Positions 1-7,457 of a stretch of DNA of 22,685 bases are shown piece after piece. The DNA is from an uncultured Collinsella sp. Its GTDB lineage: Bacteria > Actinomycetota > Coriobacteriia > Coriobacteriales > Coriobacteriaceae. Where the stretch lies: positions 1-22,685 of the forward strand of contig CABQZS010000035.1 in the NCBI GenBank assembly GCA_902468695.1, written 5' to 3'. Numbering within the stretch: the first letter of the stretch is position 1; the number at the start of each line of letters is the position of its first letter. Made by a program: the position numbers and the translations under genes. The notes beneath the pieces were generated by a model, which made no database searches, had not been told where the DNA came from, and saw only the letters and a program-made list of their open reading frames with translations.

Positions 1-937
1 CGCCCTCGAGCTCGACCAGGCCATCGTAGCGGCCGCCGCCGCCGATGGAGCCGACGCCGGCGCCAGGGGCCTCGACCTCAAAGACAGTACGGGTGTAGTA
101 GTCCAGGCCGCGCACCAAGGTGGGATCCTCGACATACTCGATACCGGCGGCATCCAAATAGCGCTTGACCTGCTCGTAGTGCTCGCGGCACTCGTCGCAC
201 AGGTTGTCGCCCATCAGCGGCGCGTCGGCCATGATCTCGCGGCAGTGGTCGTTCTTGCAGTCAAAGGCACGCAGCGGGTTGAGCTCGGCGCGCTCGCGAC
301 ACTCATCGCACATCTCGTCGGCGTGATCGAGGATGAACTGCTTGACCTGCTCGCGGTAAGCCGGACGGCACTGGGCGTCACCCATCGAGTTGATGAGCAA
401 ACGAAGCTTGGAAAGATCGAAGCCCAGGCGCTTGTAGAACTCCATGAGCATGATGATGCACTCGGCGTCGGCAGCCGGATCGGGAGCGCCGAGCCACTCG
501 ATGCCCACCTGGTGGAACTGGCGCAGGCGTCCCTTCTGGGGGCGCTCGCCACGGAACATGGCCTCGGCGTAATAGGCCTTAAACGGCGTGGAGCCCTGAG
601 GCACCAGGTTGTTCTCCACGACGGCGCGCACCACACCGGCCGTGCCCTCGGGGCGAAGCGCCAAGCGCTGCTTGGGCTTGAGCTTGGTATCGGTACCCTC
701 GGTAAAGACGCGCTCCAGGTTGGCGCCGCTAAAGACGCGGAACATCTCCTTGCGCACGACGTCGGTCGACTGGCCGATACCGTGGACAAAGACGTCCACC
801 TGCTCGATCGCGGGCGTCTCGATAGGCTTAAAGCCAAACGGCTCGAACACGCCGGCCGCAATCTGCTGCATCTTTTGCCAGGCGCGCATCTCGGCGCCGA
901 TAAGGTCGCGGGTTCCCTCCGCCTTCTGTGCCTGCAT
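1..937 (-). CDS. hisS: Histidyl-tRNA synthetase (5' part, truncated by window edge)
   Basis: Charges tRNA-His with histidine in the cytoplasm (class II aminoacyl-tRNA synthetase). About 312 N-terminal residues are visible; the C-terminal anticodon-binding domain lies beyond base 1. Visible motifs are class II motif 2 region FRGERPQKGRLRQFHQ (about 128-143), the ALRPEGTAG loop (about 93-101), the histidine-specific LVRGLDYYTRTVFE block (about 274-287) and GGGGRYDGL (about 299-307). A Cys-rich stretch (CDECRERAELNPLRAFDCK, about 210-228) is usual in Gram-positive-type HisRS. The ATG at 937 is chosen because AGAAAGGTG lies just upstream and the protein starts MQAQKAEGTRDL, matching the family start. 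A TATAAT box at 980-985 lies about 40 bp upstream. Three long hairpins separate it from the MFS gene, so it probably has its own transcript. Family identity is very secure. Confidence 0.97.
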   Translation of the reverse strand, partial: MQAQKAEGTRDLIGAEMRAWQKMQQIAAGVFEPFGFKPIETPAIEQVDVFVHGIGQSTDVVRKEMFRVFSGANLERVFTEGTDTKLKPKQRLALRPEGTAGVVRAVVENNLVPQGSTPFKAYYAEAMFRGERPQKGRLRQFHQVGIEWLGAPDPAADAECIIMLMEFYKRLGFDLSKLRLLINSMGDAQCRPAYREQVKQFILDHADEMCDECRERAELNPLRAFDCKNDHCREIMADAPLMGDNLCDECREHYEQVKRYLDAAGIEYVEDPTLVRGLDYYTRTVFEVEAPGAGVGSIGGGGRYDGLVELEG

Positions 938-979
938 GGGCAAACACCTTTCTTTTGTATCGCGTCATAGGTAGTGGTC

Positions 980-985
980 ATTATA
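980..985 (-). promoter_or_regulatory. Candidate hisS -10 box (TATAAT)
   Basis: On the minus strand a perfect TATAAT lies about 43 bp before the hisS ATG, predicting a leader of roughly 36 nt. No -35 hexamer is visible at 17 bp spacing: that position (1003-1008) is CGCCGC inside the arm of the long palindrome 995-1070. I saw no T-box signature in the leader. Confidence 0.5.
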
Positions 986-994
986 CGGCACAAA

Positions 995-1070
995 CACAAA
1001 CCGCGGCGGCGCGTCTGACCGAACGAGGGTATGGGGACTCGTTCGGCCAGACGCGCCGCCGCGGATTGTG
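995..1070. repeat. Long inverted repeat, 33-bp arms, upstream of hisS
   Basis: Arms 995-1027 and 1038-1070 are complementary at 31 of 33 positions around a 10-nt loop. The arms are very GC-rich (CCGCGGCGGCGCGTCTG core). One of the two mismatches becomes a U-G wobble in minus-strand RNA, the direction of both flanking genes; the other stays a mismatch on either strand. There is no U tract after the stem, so it is not a classical intrinsic terminator. Function is unknown; a dispersed palindromic repeat or RNA processing/termination element is plausible. Confidence 0.75.
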
Positions 1071-1133
1071 ATCCCTTTCCCTCCGTCCCCTTCGGATCAC
1101 GTGATCCCTTAGGGACGGAGGAAAAGGAATCAT
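1068..1133. repeat. Inverted repeat, 22-bp arms, palindromic-element family copy 1
   Basis: Arms 1068-1089 and 1112-1133 match at 19 of 22 positions. Two of the three mismatches become G-U wobbles in minus-strand RNA. The apex holds a perfect 14-bp palindrome GGATCACGTGATCC (1094-1107). The right half, TGATCCCTTAGGGACGGAGG, is nearly the same as 10415-10434, so this looks like one member of a dispersed intergenic repeat family. Confidence 0.65.
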
Positions 1134-1142
1134 TTCGTAGGC

Positions 1143-1206
1143 CCGTGGCCGCCTTGGAAACAGAATGATGGTACGAGCATCCATTCGGCTTCCAAGGCGG
1201 CCACGG
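1143..1206. repeat. Inverted repeat between MFS gene and hisS
   Basis: Arms 1143-1159 and 1190-1206 form a perfect 17-bp stem (CCGTGGCCGCCTTGGAA). Pairing continues inward with mismatches (GAATG/CATTC) to a short loop. It begins about 36 bp after the MFS stop codon. It may stop MFS transcripts, but no U run follows on the minus strand. Confidence 0.6.
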
Positions 1207-1241
1207 ACAGAACGGGACGAACAGAAAAGAGCGACGGACGT

Positions 1242-2546
1242 CTACTCCCCCGCCACGCTCGCGCGCAGCTTGGCGGCGATGGGCTCGGATGCCAGCAGGA
1301 ACACGAGCATGAGCACGGAGCACGCCAGGCACACGATCCAGGTGCTTGCAAAGGAGCCCGTGGCATCGAACAGCACGCCCGAGACAATGGCGCCTACGGT
1401 GCCGCCGACCATCTCGAGCGAGGTGATGGTGCCCGTGACCTTGCCGAGGTCGGCCATGCCAAACTGCTTGGACGCGGCGATGGTAGGCGTGATGGTGCCC
1501 ATGCACGTTCCGATACCAAAGCTCACAGCGGCGACAATAGGACCGAGGTCCGTCGTCGGGAAGCACAGCGCCACGCAGGCGATAATGCACGCAACGGAGC
1601 CAAGGATATTGCCAAAGCGCAGGCCAAAGCGGTCATAGATCGCACCGAGCGAAATTTTGGCGATAACGACGGTGACCATGTAGGCCGAAAGCACGGTACC
1701 TGCCCACATGGGATCGTGGCCGCCCGTGACAATCTTGGCGCCGTTGACGGTAACGCTCGTCATGTTGGTGACCTGGTTGGGCAAGATGGCGCCGTTAACG
1801 AGACCCATAAAGAGGAAGGCGACGACAAGCAGCCAAAACGCCGGGCTCTTCTTAATGCGCGACCAGCCGACGCTAACCTCGGGCGCCGTGTGCTCGTCCT
1901 TGTCGCCAGCCGTCGAGACGGACGGATCGCCCGGGTTCTCGCCGAGCGGCTTAAGGCCTATCTCGGAAGGCTTGGTGCGGAAGGAATAGGCCGTGATGGG
2001 CAGTGCCGCCACCATGCAGACGGCAGCGAGTACCAGGAACGCAGAGCGCCAGCCCACACTCACGATAAGCGAGCTCACGATCGGCGAGAGAATGGCTCCG
2101 CCAAAGCCCGAACCCGAAAGTGCGATGGAAATGGCAAGGCCGCGTTTGGCGGTAAACCAGTTGGCGGTCACCAGGCTAATGAGCAGACGGGTCGAGGCCA
2201 CAGCGAAGCAGCCCGAAACGGCAAAGAGCACATAGACCTGCCAAAGCTCACCCACAAAGCTCATGCCCGCGAGCACCGCCGAGGTAGCGATAACGGTGAG
2301 CGAGCCCAACACGCGGCCACTCACCTTATCGGCAACATGGCCGATAACGAGCGAACCCACAACGCTCACCACGGTGGAGATGGCATTGGAGATGTTGTAC
2401 TGGGCAAGCGTAATCCCGAGGTCGCTGACGATCAGCGGCTGGAACAGGCTCATGCAGTTGACGAAAATCGTGTAGCACGTGGCCATGATCACGAAGCCGG
2501 AGGTCACCACGAGCCAGCCGGGGAAGAACTTACGCTGCTGGGACAT
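1242..2546 (-). CDS. MFS transporter, OFA/monocarboxylate-like
   Basis: A 434-residue, 12-helix major facilitator protein of the inner membrane, probably moving a small carboxylate by symport or antiport; the substrate cannot be read from sequence. The block NWFTAKRGLAISIALSGSG (about 129-147) is the hallmark of the oxalate/formate antiporter and monocarboxylate-carrier branch. A motif-A-like GHVADKVSGR lies at about 69-78 between helices 2 and 3. A hydrophilic central loop (about 205-230, rich in Asp, Glu and Ser) separates the two six-helix halves. The ATG at 2546 is preceded by AAAAGGAG. It lies 122 bp downstream of the M20D amidohydrolase on the same strand, which raises the possibility of transporting that enzyme's substrate or product. 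Family call is strong, substrate is not. Confidence 0.92.
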   Translation of the reverse strand: MSQQRKFFPGWLVVTSGFVIMATCYTIFVNCMSLFQPLIVSDLGITLAQYNISNAISTVVSVVGSLVIGHVADKVSGRVLGSLTVIATSAVLAGMSFVGELWQVYVLFAVSGCFAVASTRLLISLVTANWFTAKRGLAISIALSGSGFGGAILSPIVSSLIVSVGWRSAFLVLAAVCMVAALPITAYSFRTKPSEIGLKPLGENPGDPSVSTAGDKDEHTAPEVSVGWSRIKKSPAFWLLVVAFLFMGLVNGAILPNQVTNMTSVTVNGAKIVTGGHDPMWAGTVLSAYMVTVVIAKISLGAIYDRFGLRFGNILGSVACIIACVALCFPTTDLGPIVAAVSFGIGTCMGTITPTIAASKQFGMADLGKVTGTITSLEMVGGTVGAIVSGVLFDATGSFASTWIVCLACSVLMLVFLLASEPIAAKLRASVAGE

Positions 2547-2585
2547 ACCGCTCCTTTTAAAAAAACGAATAGCCTGCGCCGGGCG

Positions 2586-2675
2586 CCGGTAGTGCCCAAG
2601 ATTGCCTTGAAAGACAAGGGCATAGGCCTTATGGCCATGCCCGCAGGCTTGAAAGGCAAGGTTGGGTGCTACCGG
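2586..2675. repeat. Nested palindrome overlapping the amidohydrolase stop codon
   Basis: Outer arms 2586-2608 and 2653-2675 match at 19 of 23 positions, with two of the four exceptions being G-U pairs in plus-strand RNA. Inside is a second stem, GGGCAT-A-GGCC/GGCC-ATGCCC at 2618-2642, with loop TTAT. The amidohydrolase stop codon (2669-2671) lies within the right outer arm. There is no clear U tract on the minus strand. It fills most of the gap before the MFS gene and may be a mobile palindromic element or an RNA-stabilising structure. Confidence 0.6.
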
Positions 2676-3967
2676 TGGTCGGCGATATAGCCCAAAGCGA
2701 CGGCGGCATAGGCCGCGGCACCGAGGGGAAGCTCGGCATCGTTAAAACGTGCCTTGGGATGGTGCTGGGCAAAATGCTCGTCCGTGTCGGTTACGGCCGC
2801 GCCCACGGTAAAGTATGCACTCGGAATCTCGCTCGAGATAAGCGCAAAGTCCTCACTCGCCATGGCATGGAAAAGCGGCAAGAAAGCCGCCTTGGGCAGC
2901 ACTGCGCCCACGTAGCCAAGCGACGCCTGAGTCATATCGCTGTCGAGTACAAGCGGCGGAACATCCGAGAGCGCCTCGATGGTCGCCGGCGTACGATATG
3001 TTGTGGCAACGCCGTTAACGACCTCCGCGATGCGGGTCTTGAGGTGCTCCATGAGCTCGACGTCGAAGCCACGCAGCGTTCCCTCGAGCACACAAGTGTC
3101 GGGGATGACATTGGCCGCCAAGCCGCCGGCGAACTTGCCAACGGTAAGCGCGACCTCCTTGGCCGCCGGCACTTCGCGAGCGATAAGCTCCTGAAGCGCG
3201 AGGTGCACATGGACGCCGGCCGTGATGGGATCGATGCAGATCTCGGGGCTCGAGCCATGGCCGCCCTTGCCCTGAAGCGTGATGCGGAAACCGTACACGC
3301 CCGAGAGCGCCGGGCTGCCGTAGAGCACCAGGCCAAGCGGCGACTGGCTATTGACATGCATGGCAAAGGCGGCCTGGGGACGCGGGTTCTGCAGCAGACC
3401 GTCGGCGATGGCGGCGCGGGCACCCTCAAAGGTTTCCTCGCCCGGCTGGAACAGCAGTTTGACGGTGGCATTGGCGTCGATGAGCTCGGCCTCGCGGGCC
3501 TTGAGCAGGCGCGCCGCACCAAGCAGGGCCGTCGCGTGCATATCGTGACCGCAAGCATGCATGCAGCCATTGGTGGATGCAAAGGGCTCGCCGGATTCCT
3601 CGACAACGGGCAGGGCATCCATATCGCCTCGGAGCATGACGACCGTTCCGGCCTGCTCGTCCTTGCACGTGCCATTGCCCTGAGCGGCCGCGGCCGCACC
3701 GGCACCGATCAGGCCAACGACGCAGGAACCGTCGACGAGCGTGGTATGGGGGATGTCCATCTCGTCCAGACGTGCCTGGATATAGGCAGACGTCTGCGGA
3801 AGATTGTTACCGAGCTCAGGCATCTGGTGTAGATCGTGTCGCCACGCAGCGAGCTCGTCTGCAAAAGCCTGAGCTTCTGCGACAAGACCGTCACCGATAG
3901 CGATCTGCGCCGCTGTGGTAGCCTGAGGCGCTGGTTGCGGTTGAAAATCGGACAGAGCTGGTGCCAT
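2669..3967 (-). CDS. M20D-family metal-dependent amidohydrolase
   Basis: A 432-residue zinc or other divalent-metal peptidase-like enzyme of the M20D group (hippurate, N-acyl-amino-acid or aminobenzoyl-glutamate hydrolases), probably cytoplasmic. It hydrolyses an N-acyl amide bond; the substrate is unresolved. Visible motifs are LRGDMDALPVVEESG (about 112-126), CMHACGHDMHATALLG with the Cys/His metal ligands (about 135-150), FQPGEETFEGA with the catalytic Glu pair (about 173-183), MHV (His 203), GKGGHGSSP (dimerisation-domain His, about 233-241) and FHAMASEDF near the C-terminus. An Ala/Gly-rich insertion (about 88-108) precedes the first motif. The reading frame stays open far upstream, but ATG 3967 is chosen for its GGAGGG 6 nt upstream. 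No signal peptide is seen. The MFS carrier downstream may share its substrate. Confidence 0.93.
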   Translation of the reverse strand: MAPALSDFQPQPAPQATTAAQIAIGDGLVAEAQAFADELAAWRHDLHQMPELGNNLPQTSAYIQARLDEMDIPHTTLVDGSCVVGLIGAGAAAAAQGNGTCKDEQAGTVVMLRGDMDALPVVEESGEPFASTNGCMHACGHDMHATALLGAARLLKAREAELIDANATVKLLFQPGEETFEGARAAIADGLLQNPRPQAAFAMHVNSQSPLGLVLYGSPALSGVYGFRITLQGKGGHGSSPEICIDPITAGVHVHLALQELIAREVPAAKEVALTVGKFAGGLAANVIPDTCVLEGTLRGFDVELMEHLKTRIAEVVNGVATTYRTPATIEALSDVPPLVLDSDMTQASLGYVGAVLPKAAFLPLFHAMASEDFALISSEIPSAYFTVGAAVTDTDEHFAQHHPKARFNDAELPLGAAAYAAVALGYIADHR

Positions 3968-3997
3968 AGATGCCCTCCAGTAACGTTTTTGCAGCAC

Positions 3998-4019
3998 GCA
4001 CTTTGATAGCGTAAAGTGC
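3998..4019. promoter_or_regulatory. Candidate operator (inverted repeat) upstream of the amidohydrolase
   Basis: GCACTTT-N8-AAAGTGC forms a perfect 7-bp inverted repeat 31-52 bp before the amidohydrolase start. The position suits a dimeric repressor or activator site. No strong -35/-10 pair could be assigned next to it, and no matching regulator gene is in the window. Confidence 0.35.
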
Positions 4020-4045
4020 AAGGCACAACTGTAAGGGCATGACAT

Positions 4046-4071
4046 AAAAAATGCCGCCCTGGGAGGGCGGC
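4046..4071 (-). terminator. Intrinsic terminator of the DMT transporter gene
   Basis: On the minus strand a perfect 8-bp stem GCCGCCCT/AGGGCGGC with a 3-nt loop (4053-4071) is followed by ATTTTTTAT. It lies 12 bp after the DMT stop codon, so it should separate that gene from the amidohydrolase. Confidence 0.88.
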
Positions 4072-4083
4072 GCAACAAGTTGT

Positions 4084-5067
4084 TTACAATTGCGGGCGAG
4101 ATTTTCGGCGCAAGAAATCGAAATGCGTCTCGCTCAAAATGATCGACAGAAAGATGAGCGCGAAGCCGGCAAGCAGGCGCGAGGTGAGCGCCTCCCCCAT
4201 CAACAGCACCGAGAACAGCACACCCGAAGGCGACTCCATCGAAAGGAGCAGCGAGCCCGTCGAGGCCGGGACATGCGCCAGGCCGACGTTTTGGATGAGC
4301 AGAGCCACGCATGTGCAGCCCACCGAGAGAAACGCCATCACACTGATAAAGCTCGGCGTCCAAACAGACAGAGGCGCTTGGGTCTCGAATAGCAGCGACG
4401 AGATCAGGCTCAGCACGCCGTTGCCCACAAACATCCAAAACGTGATGACGTTGATGTCCATTTTGCGACCGTACTTGGCGGTCACCGCCATCTGGATAGC
4501 AAAGAAGACCGCACCGCCCAGCGTGATGGCATCACCGATGTTGAACTCGACGCTATCGAGCGCCACCAGGCCAATGCCCGCCAGACAGAGCAATGCGGCG
4601 CCCAAGTTGTAACGAGTGAGCTTTTCGCCGCTTAGGAAATAGCTCGCGAACGGGACCAAAATGCAATAGGTGCCCGTCAAAAAAGCGTTCTTACCCGCCG
4701 TGGTCTGAGCCAGACCGACCGTCTGCAAGGCATAGGCTGCCCACATGAGCGCGCCCATGCTCAGACCGACAATCAGATTGCGAGCGTTAAGGTGGGCGGC
4801 GATGCGCTTGCGAAAGATAACAAGCATGACCAGCGCCGCGGGAAGAAAACGAATATAGAGCAGCTCGAACACCGGAATGGTGTCGAGCGCGTCCTTCATA
4901 GTGGTGAAGGAGTAGCCCCAGATAATCGCCACCGAAAGCAGTAGAACTTTCCAGAACAACGGCGAACGAGCACCAGCACCACGGGAGGTGCCGCCCGCAC
5001 CCAGGTCCTCGCGAGCAACAGGGCTATCGGGCATGTTTTCGATTTCGTTGGCAGCGTATTGGGCCAT
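4084..5067 (-). CDS. EamA/DMT-superfamily transporter
   Basis: A 327-residue inner-membrane carrier of the drug/metabolite transporter superfamily, likely exporting a metabolite or amino acid; substrate unknown. Two EamA-like repeats of five helices each span about 40-165 and 175-315. Signs are the N-terminal helix AIIWGYSFTTMKDAL (about 47-61), FLPAALVMLVI in helix 2, the loop GLAQTTAGKNAFLTGTY typical of EamA repeat 1, and LAHVPASTGSLLLSMESPSGVLFS in repeat 2. A hydrophilic N-terminal tail of about 35 residues precedes helix 1, and a basic tail (RRKSRPQL) ends the protein. ATG 5067 has GAGG 8 nt upstream. The gene ends in its own terminator and is preceded by the yhgE operon terminator, so it looks monocistronic. 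Confidence 0.92.
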   Translation of the reverse strand: MAQYAANEIENMPDSPVAREDLGAGGTSRGAGARSPLFWKVLLLSVAIIWGYSFTTMKDALDTIPVFELLYIRFLPAALVMLVIFRKRIAAHLNARNLIVGLSMGALMWAAYALQTVGLAQTTAGKNAFLTGTYCILVPFASYFLSGEKLTRYNLGAALLCLAGIGLVALDSVEFNIGDAITLGGAVFFAIQMAVTAKYGRKMDINVITFWMFVGNGVLSLISSLLFETQAPLSVWTPSFISVMAFLSVGCTCVALLIQNVGLAHVPASTGSLLLSMESPSGVLFSVLLMGEALTSRLLAGFALIFLSIILSETHFDFLRRKSRPQL

Positions 5068-5102
5068 GGAACATCCTCACACTCAAACTGGGCGTGGTGT
5101 CC

Positions 5103-5122
5103 GCACGCGTATGGCCGCGTGC
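5103..5122. promoter_or_regulatory. Inverted repeat upstream of the DMT gene
   Basis: GCACGCG-TATGGC-CGCGTGC is a perfect 7-bp inverted repeat 36-55 bp before the DMT start codon. It could be an operator or part of the leader. No convincing promoter hexamers were found beside it. Confidence 0.3.
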
Positions 5123-5134
5123 CGCCTCATGGTC

Positions 5135-5172
5135 AAATAAAAACGGGACGCACCGGACCCCCGGCACGCCCC
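5135..5172 (-). terminator. Probable terminator of the yhgE operon
   Basis: On the minus strand GGGGCGTGCC pairs with GGTGCGTCCC (three G-U wobbles) around a short loop and is followed by CGTTTTTATTT. It lies about 95 bp after the second yhgE stop codon. Wobble pairing makes it weaker than the 4046-4071 terminator. Confidence 0.6.
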
Positions 5173-5267
5173 GCTACTGTAGCAACAACCAGCGTTGCAC
5201 CGCAATCCAGCCCGCTAAAGTATCGAGCAGGAAAGCCTCGATGTTCCGTCAACGCCACATTGCCGCG

Positions 5268-7457
5268 CTAAATCAATTTGGTCGACTCCAGTTTTTCAAT
5301 AATCCAGTCGTTGGCTTTGATGACTGGGCGACGGAAGACCACGCCCAGGGCCAGCGACGGAATCAGATAGCTCGTCAGAATGCCCAGCTCAATCCAGTAC
5401 TCCATATGGTAGGCACCGGCCATGGCGGCATGCATGGCGTTGATGCCGTGGGTAAACGGCAGGAACGGATAGATTGCCTGGAACACGGGGCCGGTCATCT
5501 CGATGGGGAACGTGCCGCCCGAACCACCGACCTGCATAACCAACAGCACGACAGCGAGTGCCTTACCGATATCGCCAAACGACACCGTAAGCGTGTAGAC
5601 GATATTGGAGAACACGAGGCTCGCAACCCAGCCCGCCAGCACAAACTGCAGCGGGTTGTCGCACTGGATGCCAAAGAACAGGATATCGCCTGCGCATACG
5701 AGTGTTGCCTGCAGCAGGGCCAGACCGCCAAAGAACAGGTAACGGCCCAGATAGATCTCGTGCAGGCGCACGGGGATGAGCTCGTTGATGAGCTCATCGT
5801 CGACCGAAACCTTCATCATGGCAGCCAGCACGATCGAGCCGACCCAGAGCGACAGGATCGTGTAGAACGGCGCCATGGCAGAGCCGTAATTGCGGATCGG
5901 ATAGACCGGCTTGCGGTCGAGCGCGACGGGACCGGAAAGCGACGCGGCCAAACCATCGGGGTCGTTGCCGATCATCGTCTTGATCGTGGCCAAATCGTCC
6001 GACATAAGGGCACCATCGAGCTCGTCCTTGAAAGCGCTAATCTTGTCCGCTGCCTCGCCCAGCTGGTCAGAAGCCTTGTTGACGAGCTTTGCAGCCTTAG
6101 AGAGGCCCTTTGCCAGCGAACCGGATGCGTCGGTCAGACCGTCTACGGCACTATCCAGATCGCCCGAGATGCTGTTCAGCGAGTCCAGAATGCCCGAAAC
6201 CGTCTTCTTGAGCTCCTTGGCCTTAACCGAGAACGTGGAATCATAGTCGGACTTGGCACCCGAGATACCCGCCTTGGCATCGGCGATGGCCTGGTCGACC
6301 TCGGCACGAGTGCTGTTGACCTCTGCCATGCTGTCAGAAAGGGACTTAGCGGTTGCCGTCAGGTCCTTGGCGTTGTTGCGATACTCCACCGCGATCCTGC
6401 CCAGCGATGTTGCCACAGACTTGAGGCTGTCCTGGAGCTTTTCGTCAGTCACCTGATCGGCAAAGCTGCGGAGCTGGTCAGCAGTGGCGTCGATATCGTC
6501 GGCACGCGTGTTGAGCGCCGCCGCGGCATCGTTGAGCTGGGACACTGTAATGTCCACATGTTGATTCGCGGCATCGAATGCTTTCGCAAGCTCGGCGGAC
6601 ACGTTGTCAAACGAGCCCGCGCTTCCGTCAATCGCGGCGTTGATGGCGTCGTTGGCGTCCTTCAGCGCTTCCTTGGAATCGCTCATACCGCTCTTGGCAT
6701 GCTCCATCAGCTGCTTAGTCGACTCATCGACCGTGCCCGTCTGCTTGAGCATACCGCTCGCCGACGTCAGCGAATCGGACGTGGAACTCAAAATGCCCGC
6801 CAGCGACGTTGCGCTGGCCTGAACGTCTTGCAGGTCCTGGACCGAATCGCCGAGCGTCGAGGACAGGTTGGCGATAAAGTTGCTCACTTGATCGGTGCTC
6901 ATGTAGTCGAGCAGGCTGGACACGGTTTTAAGACCGATGGTCGTAATGGTCTTGGTAAAGGTCTCGTTGACTTGGCTCTGGACGGCACTCGACCCTTTCT
7001 CGGTCACGATCTGGGCAATGGCGTTGGCCTTCTGATTCTCGTAGAACTCGATATCGGCATGCTTCACGTCGGTCGAAAAGAGCGTCATCATATCGGCACT
7101 AAACGTCTTAGGGATAACGACAGCCGCATAGTATGCGCCCGATTTGACGCCCTCGATGGCCTTTTCTCGATTGTTGAGTACAACCCAATCGAAGCTCTCG
7201 TTGCCGCGCAGGGTGGCGGTCACGTTTTCACCCACGTTGACCTCAACGGGGATCAGATCGCTCTCGTAACCCTCATCGGTGTTGACCACGGCGATCTTAA
7301 GATTGCCGGTGTTGCCGTACGGGTCCCAGCTGCCGGCGATGTTAAACCACGCGTACAGGCACGGTACGATAACGAGGCCCATCACGACAACCAAGCCGAT
7401 TACGGAGCGAGACACATTTTGGACATCGCGCTTAAACAGATGCAGGATGTTCTTCAT
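5268..7457 (-). CDS. YhgE/Pip domain membrane protein (second of tandem pair)
   Basis: A 729-residue membrane protein of the YhgE/Pip (phage infection protein-like) family, related to ABC-2-type permeases; its exact role is not established. One N-terminal helix (about 19-39) is followed by the family block FNIAGSWDPYGNTGNLKIAV (about 38-57). A large extracytoplasmic region (about 60-510) is rich in Ser, Ala and Asp and predicted to be helical and coiled. The C-terminal part has about five or six membrane helices and the FPIEMTGPVFQAIYPFLPFTHGINAMH block typical of YhgE C-terminal domains. The ATG directly follows the upstream gene's TAA, and its perfect AAAGGAGGTG ribosome site sits inside that gene's last codons, so translation is coupled. 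Family call is strong, function open; envelope stress, phage adsorption and secretion accessory roles are described for relatives. Confidence 0.9.
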   Translation of the reverse strand: MKNILHLFKRDVQNVSRSVIGLVVVMGLVIVPCLYAWFNIAGSWDPYGNTGNLKIAVVNTDEGYESDLIPVEVNVGENVTATLRGNESFDWVVLNNREKAIEGVKSGAYYAAVVIPKTFSADMMTLFSTDVKHADIEFYENQKANAIAQIVTEKGSSAVQSQVNETFTKTITTIGLKTVSSLLDYMSTDQVSNFIANLSSTLGDSVQDLQDVQASATSLAGILSSTSDSLTSASGMLKQTGTVDESTKQLMEHAKSGMSDSKEALKDANDAINAAIDGSAGSFDNVSAELAKAFDAANQHVDITVSQLNDAAAALNTRADDIDATADQLRSFADQVTDEKLQDSLKSVATSLGRIAVEYRNNAKDLTATAKSLSDSMAEVNSTRAEVDQAIADAKAGISGAKSDYDSTFSVKAKELKKTVSGILDSLNSISGDLDSAVDGLTDASGSLAKGLSKAAKLVNKASDQLGEAADKISAFKDELDGALMSDDLATIKTMIGNDPDGLAASLSGPVALDRKPVYPIRNYGSAMAPFYTILSLWVGSIVLAAMMKVSVDDELINELIPVRLHEIYLGRYLFFGGLALLQATLVCAGDILFFGIQCDNPLQFVLAGWVASLVFSNIVYTLTVSFGDIGKALAVVLLVMQVGGSGGTFPIEMTGPVFQAIYPFLPFTHGINAMHAAMAGAYHMEYWIELGILTSYLIPSLALGVVFRRPVIKANDWIIEKLESTKLI

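Noticed and set aside
938..1241. T-box leader for hisS
   Set aside because: No AGGGTGGNACCGCG-type antiterminator motif was found on the minus strand, and the hairpins do not resemble the T-box layout.
214..1590. A 458-codon minus-strand frame
   Set aside because: It runs out of frame through the MFS gene end, the hairpin region and hisS; both real genes have clear family motifs in other frames.
3968..4438. An N-terminal extension of the amidohydrolase frame to 4438
   Set aside because: It would run through the DMT gene and the terminator 4046-4071; the ATG at 3967 has a good ribosome site.
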